Of a stretch of 64,000 bases of DNA, positions 7,554 to 16,310 are shown in pieces. Position 1 is the first letter of the stretch; every line of letters begins with the position of its first letter. The position numbers were made by a program, and so were the translations under genes. Origin of the DNA: Hyphococcus sp. (GTDB taxonomy: Bacteria > Pseudomonadota > Alphaproteobacteria > Caulobacterales > Parvularculaceae); assembly GCA_028284345.1 (NCBI GenBank), contig JANQRY010000003.1, positions 930,001-994,000 of the forward strand. The letters are read 5' to 3'. The notes below the pieces were generated by a model. It made no database searches and was not told the origin of the DNA. It saw nothing but the letters and a program-made list of their open reading frames with translations.

Positions 7554-7970
7554 CTAACGATCAAGCCATTGGCCCGTCGATGTGCCCTTCGCAACGATCA
7601 CACCGTCCGGATCCGTCAACCTTCCCTCCAAAAACATGACTTTCTTTCCCGATCGCTCGACCCAGCCCTCTGCGCGGTAGGTGACGCCGGCACGCGCGGG
7701 ACGAAAGAAAGAGATTTTCATTTCAAGCGTGGTCATACCCCGTTCCCAATGGACGGACGCCATCGCAGCCGTTGCCATCGCATTATCAATCCATCCGGTA
7801 ACAAAACCGCCCTGGACGATACCCCCCGAGTGGCACTGATCCTCATCAGGTGTAAACGCAACCACGGCGCGGCCGGCTTTTTCGTTGATTTCGACATGCT
7901 GACCGTTCCCCATACGGCGCATCAATCGCGCACCCTCTTCGGTCATTCCTTCATCTGTGGTGTCGGTCAT
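7554..7970 (-). CDS. PaaI-family hotdog thioesterase
   Basis: 138 residues from ATG 7970, with GGGAG twelve bases upstream. The hotdog-fold pattern is clear: QCHSGGIVQGGFVTGWIDNA (the helix with the HxGG-type active-site turn), TLEMKISFFRPAR, and a final strand GTSTGQWL. Proteins of this type hydrolyse acyl- or aryl-CoA thioesters, and several clear dead-end CoA esters. It lies upstream of the acidic repeat peptide gene on the same strand, 167 bases away, with no evidence of cotranscription. Substrate is not inferable. Confidence 0.8.
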   Translation of the reverse strand: MTDTTDEGMTEEGARLMRRMGNGQHVEINEKAGRAVVAFTPDEDQCHSGGIVQGGFVTGWIDNAMATAAMASVHWERGMTTLEMKISFFRPARAGVTYRAEGWVERSGKKVMFLEGRLTDPDGVIVAKGTSTGQWLDR

Positions 7971-8162
7971 GGCGTCCCGCTCCCCGCGTGAGAATTTCGG
8001 ACCTTTGACTAGGCGTTTTGGTCGCCCACGACAAGACGTACAACTGCATGGGTGCATGCGCAGGAACGCACCTTAAGGGGCGCGGACCGGGAGGCACATG
8101 TGGACGATTGGAAGATCGACCGGAACGCTACATCGGTGACCACATAAGCCGAATATCGAGAA

Positions 8163-8217
8163 AATTTAAAACGCGTTCTAATTTGGAATTGAAACGCGTT
8201 TTAAATTGCGCTATGGG
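8163..8217 (+). promoter_or_regulatory. Operator-like dyad and candidate promoter of the catabolic operon
   Basis: AATTTAAAACGCGTT (8163-8177) and its exact reverse complement (8193-8207) flank a 15-base spacer that itself contains AATT-TGG-AATT. Each arm contains the palindrome AACGCGTT. A possible -35 (TTGAAA, 8189-8194) and -10 (TATGGG, 8212-8217) lie 17 bases apart, so a bound repressor would cover the promoter. The likely repressor is the TetR protein encoded at the end of the operon. The dyad is seen directly; its ligand protein is inferred. Confidence 0.6.
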
Positions 8218-8252
8218 ACCGCCAACTTTTCAAGGAACGAGAAAGGGACGCA

Positions 8253-8489
8253 ATGCCCGACAAACTGTCTCCTGTGCGCCGATCTATCCTCCCACGTGAG
8301 GGGGACAATTGGCATGCAATCGCTGCCCGCGAATTGAAAGATACAAATACAGATGAAGCCGTGGGTTTGTTGCAAAGCTGGAACCTACACGTTTTTATGC
8401 GTCCTGCGGCGCCCGAGGGATCGGCGCGGGCCGGCAACCCCATCTTGCCGAGCGATGTAATTTTCGTCGAACCTCCGCTCCCGACTTAA
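8253..8489 (+). CDS. Small LysM-like protein, first gene of the catabolic operon
   Basis: 78 residues with AAAGGGA before the ATG. The segment GDNWHAIAARELK ... LQSWNLHVF ... NPILPSDVIFVEPP resembles the order of a LysM module (GDTLWxIA ... N ... PGxxLxIP), with an insertion, but the match is weak. No signal peptide is visible. It is followed after four bases by a second small gene, and then by the amidohydrolase, so the three are probably cotranscribed. Function unknown. Confidence 0.55.
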   Translation: MPDKLSPVRRSILPREGDNWHAIAARELKDTNTDEAVGLLQSWNLHVFMRPAAPEGSARAGNPILPSDVIFVEPPLPT

Positions 8490-8493
8490 CGGC

Positions 8494-8736
8494 ATGTCCG
8501 GCGCGATCATCGACGACGTGGAAGTCACGGCTGCGCATGACGGAGTGGCGGAGCTCAAACTGACCCTTCGTCATGCAAACGGCGGCGTGTCACCGATCAC
8601 GCTCGATGAGATTGCCACCGGCGCCCTCATGAAAGCGTGTGATACGGACAATCCGGCCGGGCTTATCGGCCAAAGCTGGGAAAAAGTCCGTGATGCCCTC
8701 AATCACTCTTGGAATAGATATTCAAAAACATCGTAA
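8494..8736 (+). CDS. Small conserved protein of the catabolic operon
   Basis: 80 residues. It pairs a beta-rich half (VEVTAAHDGVAELKLTLRH, GGVSPITLDE) with a helical half (TGALMKACDTDNPAGLIGQ, SWEKVRDALNHSW). I do not recognise a named family. The tight spacing to both neighbours (four bases before, 22 after) and the absence of a competing frame support a real gene. There is no clear ribosome site, so it may be translated by coupling to the preceding gene. Function unknown. Confidence 0.5.
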   Translation: MSGAIIDDVEVTAAHDGVAELKLTLRHANGGVSPITLDEIATGALMKACDTDNPAGLIGQSWEKVRDALNHSWNRYSKTS

Positions 8737-8758
8737 CCTGAAGAAAAGGTATAAACGC

Positions 8759-10447
8759 ATGTATGATCTCGTAATTCGAAATGGCTCAATTGTGGACGGG
8801 TCAGGCCTGCCGTCCTTCACTGCGGATGTCGCGATCAAAGAGGGCCGTATTGCCAAGATTGGCCGCGTGACCGAAGAGGCCAAAGAGACCATCGACGCAG
8901 CAGGCAAAAAGGTCTCGCCCGGTTTTATCGATCCGCACACGCATTTCGATGCCCAGCTCTTGTGGGACGGCGCCGCCAAACCCGCCCTGTCCCATGGCAT
9001 TACGACGATCGTGCCGGGCAATTGTTCCCTGTCCCTTGCCCCCCTGAAAGAAAAACACCGCAAGAAACTGGTGGGCATGTTCAATCAAATTGAAGAGATG
9101 CCGCTCAAAGCCTTCGAAGAAGGCGTTGATTGGAGCTGGGAAACGTTCTCTGACTACTTAGACCGCATCCGCAAAGGTTTGTCCGTGAACGTGGCGCCCC
9201 TTGTCGGTCATTCGTTAATTCGTCTGTGGGTCATGGACGATGCCGCGCTGGAACGCACGGCAACGGATGAAGAAATAGGCCAGATGCAATCTGTCCTGCG
9301 CGAATGTTTGGAAGCCGGCGCCATCGGCCTGTCCACAAGTTATGTCGACATGGACGAAACCCTCCAGCCGGTCCCCAGCCGCTTGGCCGATCACCGTGAG
9401 GTGGACGCTCTTGCCAGCGTGCTGAGCGAGTTCGGACGCATATTGCAGATTGTGCCGGAGTTCTACGACCCCGATCTCACCATCGCACGCCTTGATCAGC
9501 TTGCTGAGCTCTCGATCAAACATGGTATTCCCACAACATTCTCCCCCTTGTTTGTTCAGTCCGACAATGCAATCGACGTCAAGCGCATCATGGCGCGGGT
9601 CGATGAACAGTTTGCCAGGGGCGCCCGCGTTTGGCCCCAAGTTCAAACACGGCCGATTGACCTGAGTTTCTGTTTCGCAGTTCCGAGTTTATTGTTCATC
9701 CGCTTTCCGGGCTGGTACGGCACGATGCGCTTCGGCACCCACGACAGCATCGTTGCCACGTTCAGCGATGCGGAGCAGCGCAAGAACTTAATTGCGGAAA
9801 TCGAAGCGGTCCCGCAATTTGCGCCTGTCTGGCCGGCTCTTATCTTGCGCCAAGTGCAAACAGACGAAAACCAAAGGTTCGTCGGCAAAACCCTGGAAGA
9901 AATCGCCCGATTGAGAAACACGTCTCCTTTGGAGGCAATGATCGACATTTCTCTTGAAGAGGATCTGCAAGCGCACTTCTTGGCGGAAAATATGGGGCAC
10001 AATGACGATGATCAAGTGGGCGGCCTCCTCGCCCACCCCTGTGTCCATGTCGGCGCAAGCGACGGGGGCGCGCACATCCTGTCCTTTTCGACCTATGGGG
10101 ATACGGGCTACCTCTTCGGTCACTTCGTCCGTAATGTGCAGTCTATGAATTTGGAAGCCGCCGTGAAGAAGATCACGAGCGACACGGCCGCCATATGGAA
10201 CATTCCGGATCGCGGCCTTTTGCAAAAAGGGCTAAGAGCGGACATCACCATTTTCGATGCAGACGCCATTGATCGCGGTGCCGAATACTTCGTACGCGAT
10301 GTCCCCGGGGACGGCGACCGTTATGTCCGCGATTCGATCGGCATCGACACCGTCATCGTCGGCGGAGAAGTCGCATGGAGCGCAAGCACAGGTTACTCCG
10401 ATGCAACGGCCGGCGAGATCCTTCCCGGCGCGGAGGCGCGTGCGTGA
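8759..10447 (+). CDS. N-acyl-D-amino-acid deacylase family amidohydrolase
   Basis: 562 residues. The start MYDLVIRNGSIVDGSG, the metal-binding DPHTHFDAQ (HxH), the GNCSLSLAP block with its Cys, and the later GASDGGAH with the metal Asp place it in the D-aminoacylase branch of amidohydrolases, which hydrolyse amide bonds of N-acylated D-amino acids or related amides. Many members have other, unknown substrates. The ATG at 8759 has AAAAGG upstream; a longer frame from 8639 would start inside the previous gene. Its stop overlaps the GTG of the epoxide hydrolase gene (GTGA), so the two are translationally coupled. Confidence 0.85.
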   Translation: MYDLVIRNGSIVDGSGLPSFTADVAIKEGRIAKIGRVTEEAKETIDAAGKKVSPGFIDPHTHFDAQLLWDGAAKPALSHGITTIVPGNCSLSLAPLKEKHRKKLVGMFNQIEEMPLKAFEEGVDWSWETFSDYLDRIRKGLSVNVAPLVGHSLIRLWVMDDAALERTATDEEIGQMQSVLRECLEAGAIGLSTSYVDMDETLQPVPSRLADHREVDALASVLSEFGRILQIVPEFYDPDLTIARLDQLAELSIKHGIPTTFSPLFVQSDNAIDVKRIMARVDEQFARGARVWPQVQTRPIDLSFCFAVPSLLFIRFPGWYGTMRFGTHDSIVATFSDAEQRKNLIAEIEAVPQFAPVWPALILRQVQTDENQRFVGKTLEEIARLRNTSPLEAMIDISLEEDLQAHFLAENMGHNDDDQVGGLLAHPCVHVGASDGGAHILSFSTYGDTGYLFGHFVRNVQSMNLEAAVKKITSDTAAIWNIPDRGLLQKGLRADITIFDADAIDRGAEYFVRDVPGDGDRYVRDSIGIDTVIVGGEVAWSASTGYSDATAGEILPGAEARA

Positions 10448-11412
10448 CATTAGAAGAAATCAGTCAGCGGCGCGTTCCCACAAACGGCATAGAGCTCAAC
10501 ATAGCCGAACAGGGAGCAGAGAACGATAAACTGGTTCTATTGCTCCACGGCTTTCCGGAGTCTTGGTATTCGTGGCGCCATCAGTTCGCGCCCCTCGCCG
10601 CAGCGGGCTATCACGTCGTGGCGCCCGATATGCGCGGTTATGGCAAAAGCGACAAGCCGGCAGACATTACGGCCTACAATCAGGTCGAAGTGGTCAATGA
10701 CGCCATCGGGCTCATCGCCACTTTGGGCTATGACCAAGCCGTTGTCATTGGCCACGATTGGGGCGCGCCCTCTGCCTGGAGCACAGCTCTTCATCACCCG
10801 GACAAAGTGCGCGCCGTCGGCGCCCTGTCCGTGCCATTCACGCCAAGGGCGCCCAGCCCACCTATGGCAATGATGCGCGAGATGTTCAAAGGACAGTTTT
10901 TCTACCAGCTCTATTTCCAGGAACCCGGCGTAGCGGAAGCCGAACTGGAACGTGATCTCAGAGACGCCCTCGGCAAGTTTATGGCAATGGGCGGCGGCGA
11001 GACGGACCTCGCGAGCCTTCCCCAAAAACAAGAGGGCGACGACTTATTGACGGGGCTCGCCTTCCCCGACCCGCTTCCCAAATGGCTAACCCAAGCAGAT
11101 CTCGAGTTCTACACGAACGAATTCAAGGCCTCGGGCATGCGGGGCCCCTTAAACTACTACCGCAATCACGATCTCACTTGGGAGCTGACCGAGGGTGCCC
11201 CTGACAATATTCACCAGCCTTCCATGTTCGTCGCCGGTGAAAAGGACGGCGTCATCCTTATGGCCGCTGAGGCGCTGCAGGCCTTGCCGGAGCGCTGCAC
11301 TGATCTACGTCTCAACGAACTAATTCCGGGCATCGGCCACTGGACCCAACAAGAGGCGCCGGACCAAGTGAACGACGCTATGCTACGATTTTTGAAAGAC
11401 GTAGACGGATAA
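10444..11412 (+). CDS. Epoxide hydrolase (alpha/beta-hydrolase)
   Basis: 322 residues from GTG 10444, which overlaps the upstream stop and has GGAGG nine bases before it. Motifs of soluble epoxide hydrolases are present: HGFPESWYSWRHQ (35-47, oxyanion hole), nucleophile Asp105 in GHDWG, candidate acid Asp268 (GEKDG), base His299 (GIGHW), and tyrosines in cap segments (FFYQLYF, LNYYRN) that would polarise the epoxide. The reaction is hydrolysis of an epoxide to a diol. Its place between an amidohydrolase and an FAD monooxygenase suggests one degradative route in which an epoxide arises. Confidence 0.85.
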   Translation: MTLEEISQRRVPTNGIELNIAEQGAENDKLVLLLHGFPESWYSWRHQFAPLAAAGYHVVAPDMRGYGKSDKPADITAYNQVEVVNDAIGLIATLGYDQAVVIGHDWGAPSAWSTALHHPDKVRAVGALSVPFTPRAPSPPMAMMREMFKGQFFYQLYFQEPGVAEAELERDLRDALGKFMAMGGGETDLASLPQKQEGDDLLTGLAFPDPLPKWLTQADLEFYTNEFKASGMRGPLNYYRNHDLTWELTEGAPDNIHQPSMFVAGEKDGVILMAAEALQALPERCTDLRLNELIPGIGHWTQQEAPDQVNDAMLRFLKDVDG

Positions 11413-12915
11413 ATGAGCGAGAGTATTCTGGTCATTGGCGCGGGCATTGGCGGACTGTGCACCGCGTTGGCGCTCGCGCCCGCCGGTCACCACGTTACGC
11501 TCTTAGAGCGAGACGGCACGCCGCCGAGCGGTGACGCCGACGATGCATTCCAAAGCTGGAAACGAACCGGCGTGGGGCATCTGCGCCAGAGTCATGCTTT
11601 CCTCGCGCGTTTGCGCACAATCATCAAAGAGGTCCATCCTGAGCTCTTGCAAGAGCTTCTGGCCATGGGCGTCCGAGAATTGCCCTTTCAAAACATCGTC
11701 TCTCCCCTCCAACGCGAGAGGTACACTCCGGCTCCTGAAGATGAGGAGCTGACCATCATTACCAGCCGCCGCACGACCCTTGAACTTGTGATGCGCCGCT
11801 ATGTGGAAGCCCTGCCTAATGTGACGATCAGGTCGGGTGTTTTGGTCCGCCGCCTCCTTACGGACAAAATCGTGGACGGCACATTTGAGTGCCTTGGCGT
11901 GCTGGCGGAAGAAAATAGGAACGAAATTACTTTGACCGCGGACGTCGTCGTGGATGCCAGTGGCAAGAATAGCGACATTATTGAACAACTGATGGCGGCC
12001 GGAGCCAATATCGGGGACGAAAGCGAGACCGCGGGAATTCTCTACTTCACGCGCCACTACCGAATGAAACCCAGCAAGTCGGAACCGTCGCGCATTGGCA
12101 ATCCGCCCACGAACGGCGATCTCGGATTTTTGAAGTTCGGCGTTTTTCCCGGCGATAATGGGTGTTTCTCGATTACGATGTGCACCCCCGAAATCGAATA
12201 TGAACTCCGCAAAGCGATCGTTGATCCGGAAGTTTTTCACGCCATGACGCTCATGCTGCCGGGGCTGTATCCGTGGACGAATGAAGCACAGTCCGAGCCC
12301 ACCAGCAAAGTCTATGGTATGGGCGATCTTCACAGCCGCTGGCGCGACATGGTCGTCGACGGCAAGCCGGCTGTTCTGAATTATTTTCCGCTCGGCGATG
12401 CGATTATTCGCACGAACCCTCTGTACGGCCGCGGGTGTTCCTTCGCGGCGATCAGCGCCGTTGCCATTCGAGACATCCTTGCTGAAACCTCAGATCCAGG
12501 TACGCGAGCCCTCGCCTATCACGAACGTCTCCACCAAGAGCTCCGTCCCTATTACCTCGTTCAGCGCAGCCAAGACCGCAGCGCCATTAGGCGAGCTCGG
12601 AACACTTTAACCCCCGGTTATAAAAAAAGCCTCAAAGCAAAGCTCATGAAAAGCTTCGTTGAAGACGGCGTCACCATTGCCCTCCGTCACGATGTGAGCT
12701 TACTCCGCCAGGCCATGCGCGGCTTTCATATGCTGGAGCATCCAAATAAGTGGATTAAGAGACCTCAGAATTTGGCCAAAGTGCTCTACTATTGGTCTCG
12801 TGGAAAGAGGAAGAACGCCAAAGCCTATGCCCCCAAACCGGGACCGGACCGGGAAGACATGATGCGCGAATTGGGGCTTGATTTCCGCGCTGATTACATC
12901 AATCAGATCGCCTAA
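11413..12915 (+). CDS. FAD-dependent monooxygenase-like oxidoreductase
   Basis: 500 residues starting directly after the epoxide hydrolase stop. The N-terminus has the Rossmann GAGIGG (9-14) with an acidic end of the second strand (LLERD), and the second FAD motif appears as PLGDAIIRTNPLYGRGCS (from about 326). It looks like the group A flavin monooxygenase or tryptophan-halogenase/squalene-epoxidase superfamily; the halogenase motif WxWxIP is not seen. A role in epoxidising or hydroxylating the substrate that the neighbouring epoxide hydrolase then opens is a natural inference. Natural substrate unknown. Confidence 0.75.
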   Translation: MSESILVIGAGIGGLCTALALAPAGHHVTLLERDGTPPSGDADDAFQSWKRTGVGHLRQSHAFLARLRTIIKEVHPELLQELLAMGVRELPFQNIVSPLQRERYTPAPEDEELTIITSRRTTLELVMRRYVEALPNVTIRSGVLVRRLLTDKIVDGTFECLGVLAEENRNEITLTADVVVDASGKNSDIIEQLMAAGANIGDESETAGILYFTRHYRMKPSKSEPSRIGNPPTNGDLGFLKFGVFPGDNGCFSITMCTPEIEYELRKAIVDPEVFHAMTLMLPGLYPWTNEAQSEPTSKVYGMGDLHSRWRDMVVDGKPAVLNYFPLGDAIIRTNPLYGRGCSFAAISAVAIRDILAETSDPGTRALAYHERLHQELRPYYLVQRSQDRSAIRRARNTLTPGYKKSLKAKLMKSFVEDGVTIALRHDVSLLRQAMRGFHMLEHPNKWIKRPQNLAKVLYYWSRGKRKNAKAYAPKPGPDREDMMRELGLDFRADYINQIA

Positions 12916-12924
12916 TTTGATTTC

Positions 12925-13620
12925 ATGTCGAACATAGCAAAATCAGCGGCAGAGCCAACGAGCAAGCGCGAAGCGGGAAAAGCCGATCGCCGCAAACGCA
13001 TTGTAGAAGCGGCCCGCGAACTCATCAAAGAAACCGGAGACTTGGGCCTGTCCATGCGTGCGTTGGCGGAAAAAGCCCAAGTTAGCATCGCCACACCTTA
13101 CAATTTGTTTGGATCGAAGAGGGAAATCGTTTTAGCTCTGACTGAGGATGTAAAATCCTTTCAAAAACAATTTGACGCCCACAATGCCAGGGGCGGTATC
13201 GATAAGACGTTTTCTGCTTTGTCGATCATCCTCAAATACATACGGGACGAGCCGGATCTTTATCGCGCCATCTGGACAGCTATTTTGGACGCCAAAGCCA
13301 GCGAACAATTGCGCGCTGAACTTATCCCTCCCCAAGCGAATCAATTCTGGAACGGATTGCTGCAAGAGGCTGTGGATGACGGCGATTTGGAGCCGTCGAT
13401 CGACCTCCACGCTTTGCAAAACACGATGGGCAGCGTCTTTGCGGGTACGATGCTCAAATGGGTGATGGGCAATTGCGGCGTGGAGGAGATAGAGCCCGCT
13501 ATTGGTTTTGGCTACACGGCCGCGTTTTCAGCTGCGGCAACGGGGAAGAGCGCCGAGAAGCTCAGGCAGAAGATGCTGGAGTTTCAAAAGGAGTTGAATT
13601 CAATCGGTAGGGCGGGATGA
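12925..13620 (+). CDS. TetR/AcrR family transcriptional regulator
   Basis: 231 residues. A basic N-terminal tail leads into a typical TetR helix-turn-helix (about 20-66: RKRIVEAARELIKETG, LSMRALAEKAQVSIATPYNLFGSK). The rest is the helical ligand and dimer domain. It closes the operon that begins at 8253, nine bases after the monooxygenase stop, and probably represses it through the dyad at 8163-8207, releasing on binding a pathway compound. That control loop is inferred from position. Confidence 0.85.
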   Translation: MSNIAKSAAEPTSKREAGKADRRKRIVEAARELIKETGDLGLSMRALAEKAQVSIATPYNLFGSKREIVLALTEDVKSFQKQFDAHNARGGIDKTFSALSIILKYIRDEPDLYRAIWTAILDAKASEQLRAELIPPQANQFWNGLLQEAVDDGDLEPSIDLHALQNTMGSVFAGTMLKWVMGNCGVEEIEPAIGFGYTAAFSAAATGKSAEKLRQKMLEFQKELNSIGRAG

Positions 13621-13637
13621 ACTCCCGCCATCCTTTT
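13611..13637 (+). terminator. Intrinsic terminator of the TetR-controlled operon
   Basis: GGCGGGA (13611-13617) pairs with TCCCGCC (13623-13629) around five bases and is followed by ATCCTTTT. The stem includes the end of the TetR gene and its stop codon lies in the loop. Confidence 0.65.
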
Positions 13638-13690
13638 AGACTTCGCCCACACTTGACGGCGGGTTAGCCTTCCCCATCCTGCACGAATCA

Positions 13691-14581
13691 TTACAACGCA
13701 TTCTCGTAAGAAATCTTGTCGTCGTCCGTCCCGATCGTGATGCTCCTGCCACCCGGTGTGCGGCCGAGAGCCAGCTCAGGCGGCATGATGCTCCCCTCGA
13801 GCTTCGAACCCGGAGGCGGCGTAAAATACCCCAGCGCATACCCGCCCATTGTATAGCCAAGCAGATCCTGCAGCTCGTGCGGAAAGTCTTTGGCAATGTC
13901 AGGGGGACAGGACAGATACTGGTTTTCCTCTTGCCGGAGCCAACCGAGACAATAGGTGATATTCAGTCCCATTCGATCCCCGTTCGACGTATTTGCACCG
14001 CCGCCATGCACCACGGAACCGGAATACACCAAGCACGACCCTTTCGGCATCTCGGCAAACTGAACTTCTTCATCTTTGGGAATGCGTTCTGGGTCCCAGG
14101 AGGGACTGCCCGGCACAACTTGCGTCGCGCCATTTTGCTCTGTAAAGTCCGTCAGTGCCCAAATAGTATTGAACTGCGGTTCCACGTCCCGGATGTAAGG
14201 TCCCCACGCTAGCCGGTCCCGGTGCAACAATTGCTTCGTTTCGCCCGGACGTATGCGAATGATCTGCGTGAGGTGGAGCAGGGTCTTCTCGCAATACGGA
14301 CTGAGGAAAGAATCGCAGGCTTCTCGGATTCTCTTATGGAGCACCAAACCTCGGCAGGCTTCCGACCGCGCCACAAGGCCACCCGTACGGGTCGTCTTGT
14401 ATCCGGTAAAATCATCCCGTCCGTTTTCGGTGGCCTCAACATAGGGCATCGTTTCTTCGAGGAACCGATCAACTTCTGCCTCGCTTATGAGGTTCTCTAT
14501 GATCACGGCCCCGTCTTTTTGCACAGCTTCAACAATCTGTCCGGTAGACGCCCCCTTGGGCAAACGGATGAGATCTCCCAT
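13691..14581 (-). CDS. Phytanoyl-CoA dioxygenase (PhyH) family protein
   Basis: 296 residues. The start ATG at 14581 has AAGGAG seven bases upstream. The Fe(II)/2-oxoglutarate triad of the PhyH family can be placed: His120 and Asp122 in LLHRDR, His192 in VVHGGG, with Arg203 (NGDRMGLN) as the likely 2-oxoglutarate anchor. Such enzymes hydroxylate aliphatic carbons, often near a carboxylate or CoA ester. It stands alone, converging on the TetR operon. Substrate cannot be read from sequence. Confidence 0.85.
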   Translation of the reverse strand: MGDLIRLPKGASTGQIVEAVQKDGAVIIENLISEAEVDRFLEETMPYVEATENGRDDFTGYKTTRTGGLVARSEACRGLVLHKRIREACDSFLSPYCEKTLLHLTQIIRIRPGETKQLLHRDRLAWGPYIRDVEPQFNTIWALTDFTEQNGATQVVPGSPSWDPERIPKDEEVQFAEMPKGSCLVYSGSVVHGGGANTSNGDRMGLNITYCLGWLRQEENQYLSCPPDIAKDFPHELQDLLGYTMGGYALGYFTPPPGSKLEGSIMPPELALGRTPGGRSITIGTDDDKISYENAL

Positions 14582-14828
14582 CTTCCTCTCCTTGTCATCT
14601 TGCATTTCCACACGAAACCGCAGCCCGAAACCCCTTAAATTGGCGCAGTTTGGACGACACGCCGCGAGAACCGAGAGCTGACGCTAAGCTGAAGATCCTT
14701 GATCTGCAATAAGTTTGTCCGATCAGAACCATGGCATTATCGGGAAAATTTGGGTCAACAATCTTGTCTTGTTCGGCAGGGCTTGAATTCCCATTTAAAA
14801 GAAGTACACAGATTAGTTGGAGACGAAG

Positions 14829-15206
14829 ATGCTTAATGCAGTTCTTGTTTTCGGCGTCTTGATTGGGCTGATGAGCCTTTATGGGATCATTGCGCCGCAA
14901 AGCCTGTTAGACATGGTTCGACAAGTCAGTTCCAGTAGAATCGGTCTTGTGTTTGCGGTTTTGATCCGCCTCGTACTTGGCTGCGTGTTCCTATTGGCGG
15001 CACCGCTAACGGCTTTTCCAAACGCATTCTATTTCTTGGGCGTGTTGGCGTTGTTCTCAGGAGCAATTCTTCTGTTCCTTGGACAGGGCCGGATGACGGG
15101 CTTAGTGGAATGGTTCCAAAGCCAACCGAGTATTTTGACAAGGCTCTATTTGCTGTTTGGCTTGGCGTTTGCCAGCTTTCTCGTTTATGCCGGGGCAACA
15201 GCGTGA
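14829..15206 (+). CDS. Small integral membrane protein of unknown function
   Basis: 125 residues, ATG at 14829 with GGAG eight bases upstream (a TTG twelve bases earlier is less likely). Four hydrophobic segments alternate with short loops: LNAVLVFGVLIGLMSLYGI, IGLVFAVLIRLVLGCVFLL, AFYFLGVLALFSGAILLFL and LYLLFGLAFASFLVYAG. No recognisable domain. It converges on the quinone oxidoreductase gene, with nine bases between stops. Confidence 0.65.
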   Translation: MLNAVLVFGVLIGLMSLYGIIAPQSLLDMVRQVSSSRIGLVFAVLIRLVLGCVFLLAAPLTAFPNAFYFLGVLALFSGAILLFLGQGRMTGLVEWFQSQPSILTRLYLLFGLAFASFLVYAGATA

Positions 15207-15215
15207 GACCTAAGC

Positions 15216-16190
15216 TCAAGGGACCACAATGACCTTTCCTTTGGCCTTGCGCGCGACAACGTGATTGATCGCGTCTGCGCACTGGTCAAGGGAAAAGGTC
15301 TCGGAGACGAAGGGCTTCACTCTTCCTGTGACCGCCCACTGAACAATATCAGTGAGGCACTTACCGATCAGGTTTGGCTGATTCTCAACATATCCCCCGA
15401 AGTTGAGACCTAAGACATCGACGGTTTTTACCATGAGGATATTCGCGGGAATTTGCGGGATCGTACCGCTGGCAAATCCAATGGCCAAAATTCGGCCTTT
15501 GAAGTTAATACAGCGCAGCGAGACATCGAACGCTTCACCTCCGACGGGATCGTAGATGACATCGGCCCCCTTTCCGCCAGTCAGCTCTTTAACCCTAACG
15601 CGGATATCGTCCGTTTGGGAATTGAGAAGCTCATCAGCCCCATAGCGCTTGGCAACTTCGAGCTTTTCTTGTGAACTCGCGCAAGCAATCACACGCGCGC
15701 CGAGCGCCTTTCCCAGCTCGACAGCGGTCAGACCAACACCGCCCGACGCGCCGTGCACGAGCAACGTTTCGCCGGACTGCAAATGGGCCTTGTCTTCCAA
15801 AGCCAAAAGAGACGTGCAATAGGCGATCGGCAAAGCGGCCGCAATTTCCAATGGAAGGGCATCAGGCACCTTGGCAAGCGTCACCACGGGCACCAGAGCT
15901 TCCTCCGCAAAACCGCTGTGACCCGGCAGTCCCACCACCCGATCACCGACGGAAAAGTCTGCCACGCCCTCACCGATGGCCGAAATCGTACCAGCCACCT
16001 CGCTACCTGGCCCAAAAGGAAACGCAGGCTTGGCTTGATAGGTTCCCGCGAGCAACAAGCTGTCGGCGAAATTCACACCAGCGGCTGCAACCTCCACACG
16101 AACTTCACCTTTTTTTGGCGTTGGCGGAGGGATTTCTTCCAGGACAAGATCGTCAGGTTTTCCGTAAGAATGAACACGCGCAGCTTTCAT
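15216..16190 (-). CDS. NADPH:quinone oxidoreductase (zinc-independent MDR)
   Basis: 324 residues, starting MKAARVHSYGKPDDLVLEE at ATG 16190; a frame 109 codons longer is not credible. It has the GroES-like N-terminal half and a Rossmann half with LLVHGASGGVG and GADVIYDPVGG, as in zeta-crystallin-type quinone reductases. The structural and catalytic zinc cysteines of alcohol dehydrogenases are missing. It should reduce quinones or enones with NADPH. The gene is divergent from an XRE-family regulator 120 bases away, which may control it. Confidence 0.85.
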   Translation of the reverse strand: MKAARVHSYGKPDDLVLEEIPPPTPKKGEVRVEVAAAGVNFADSLLLAGTYQAKPAFPFGPGSEVAGTISAIGEGVADFSVGDRVVGLPGHSGFAEEALVPVVTLAKVPDALPLEIAAALPIAYCTSLLALEDKAHLQSGETLLVHGASGGVGLTAVELGKALGARVIACASSQEKLEVAKRYGADELLNSQTDDIRVRVKELTGGKGADVIYDPVGGEAFDVSLRCINFKGRILAIGFASGTIPQIPANILMVKTVDVLGLNFGGYVENQPNLIGKCLTDIVQWAVTGRVKPFVSETFSLDQCADAINHVVARKAKGKVIVVP

Positions 16191-16310
16191 TGCGTCAAAT
16201 CGAGCACTACCTTGATGAGAAAAGCGGCATACTAGTTGCACAGGGAAGAGCCGAACACAACTGGCTCGTGCCGGCTGTGAGAACACATAGTTTGAAGGGG
16301 TATGAGTACC

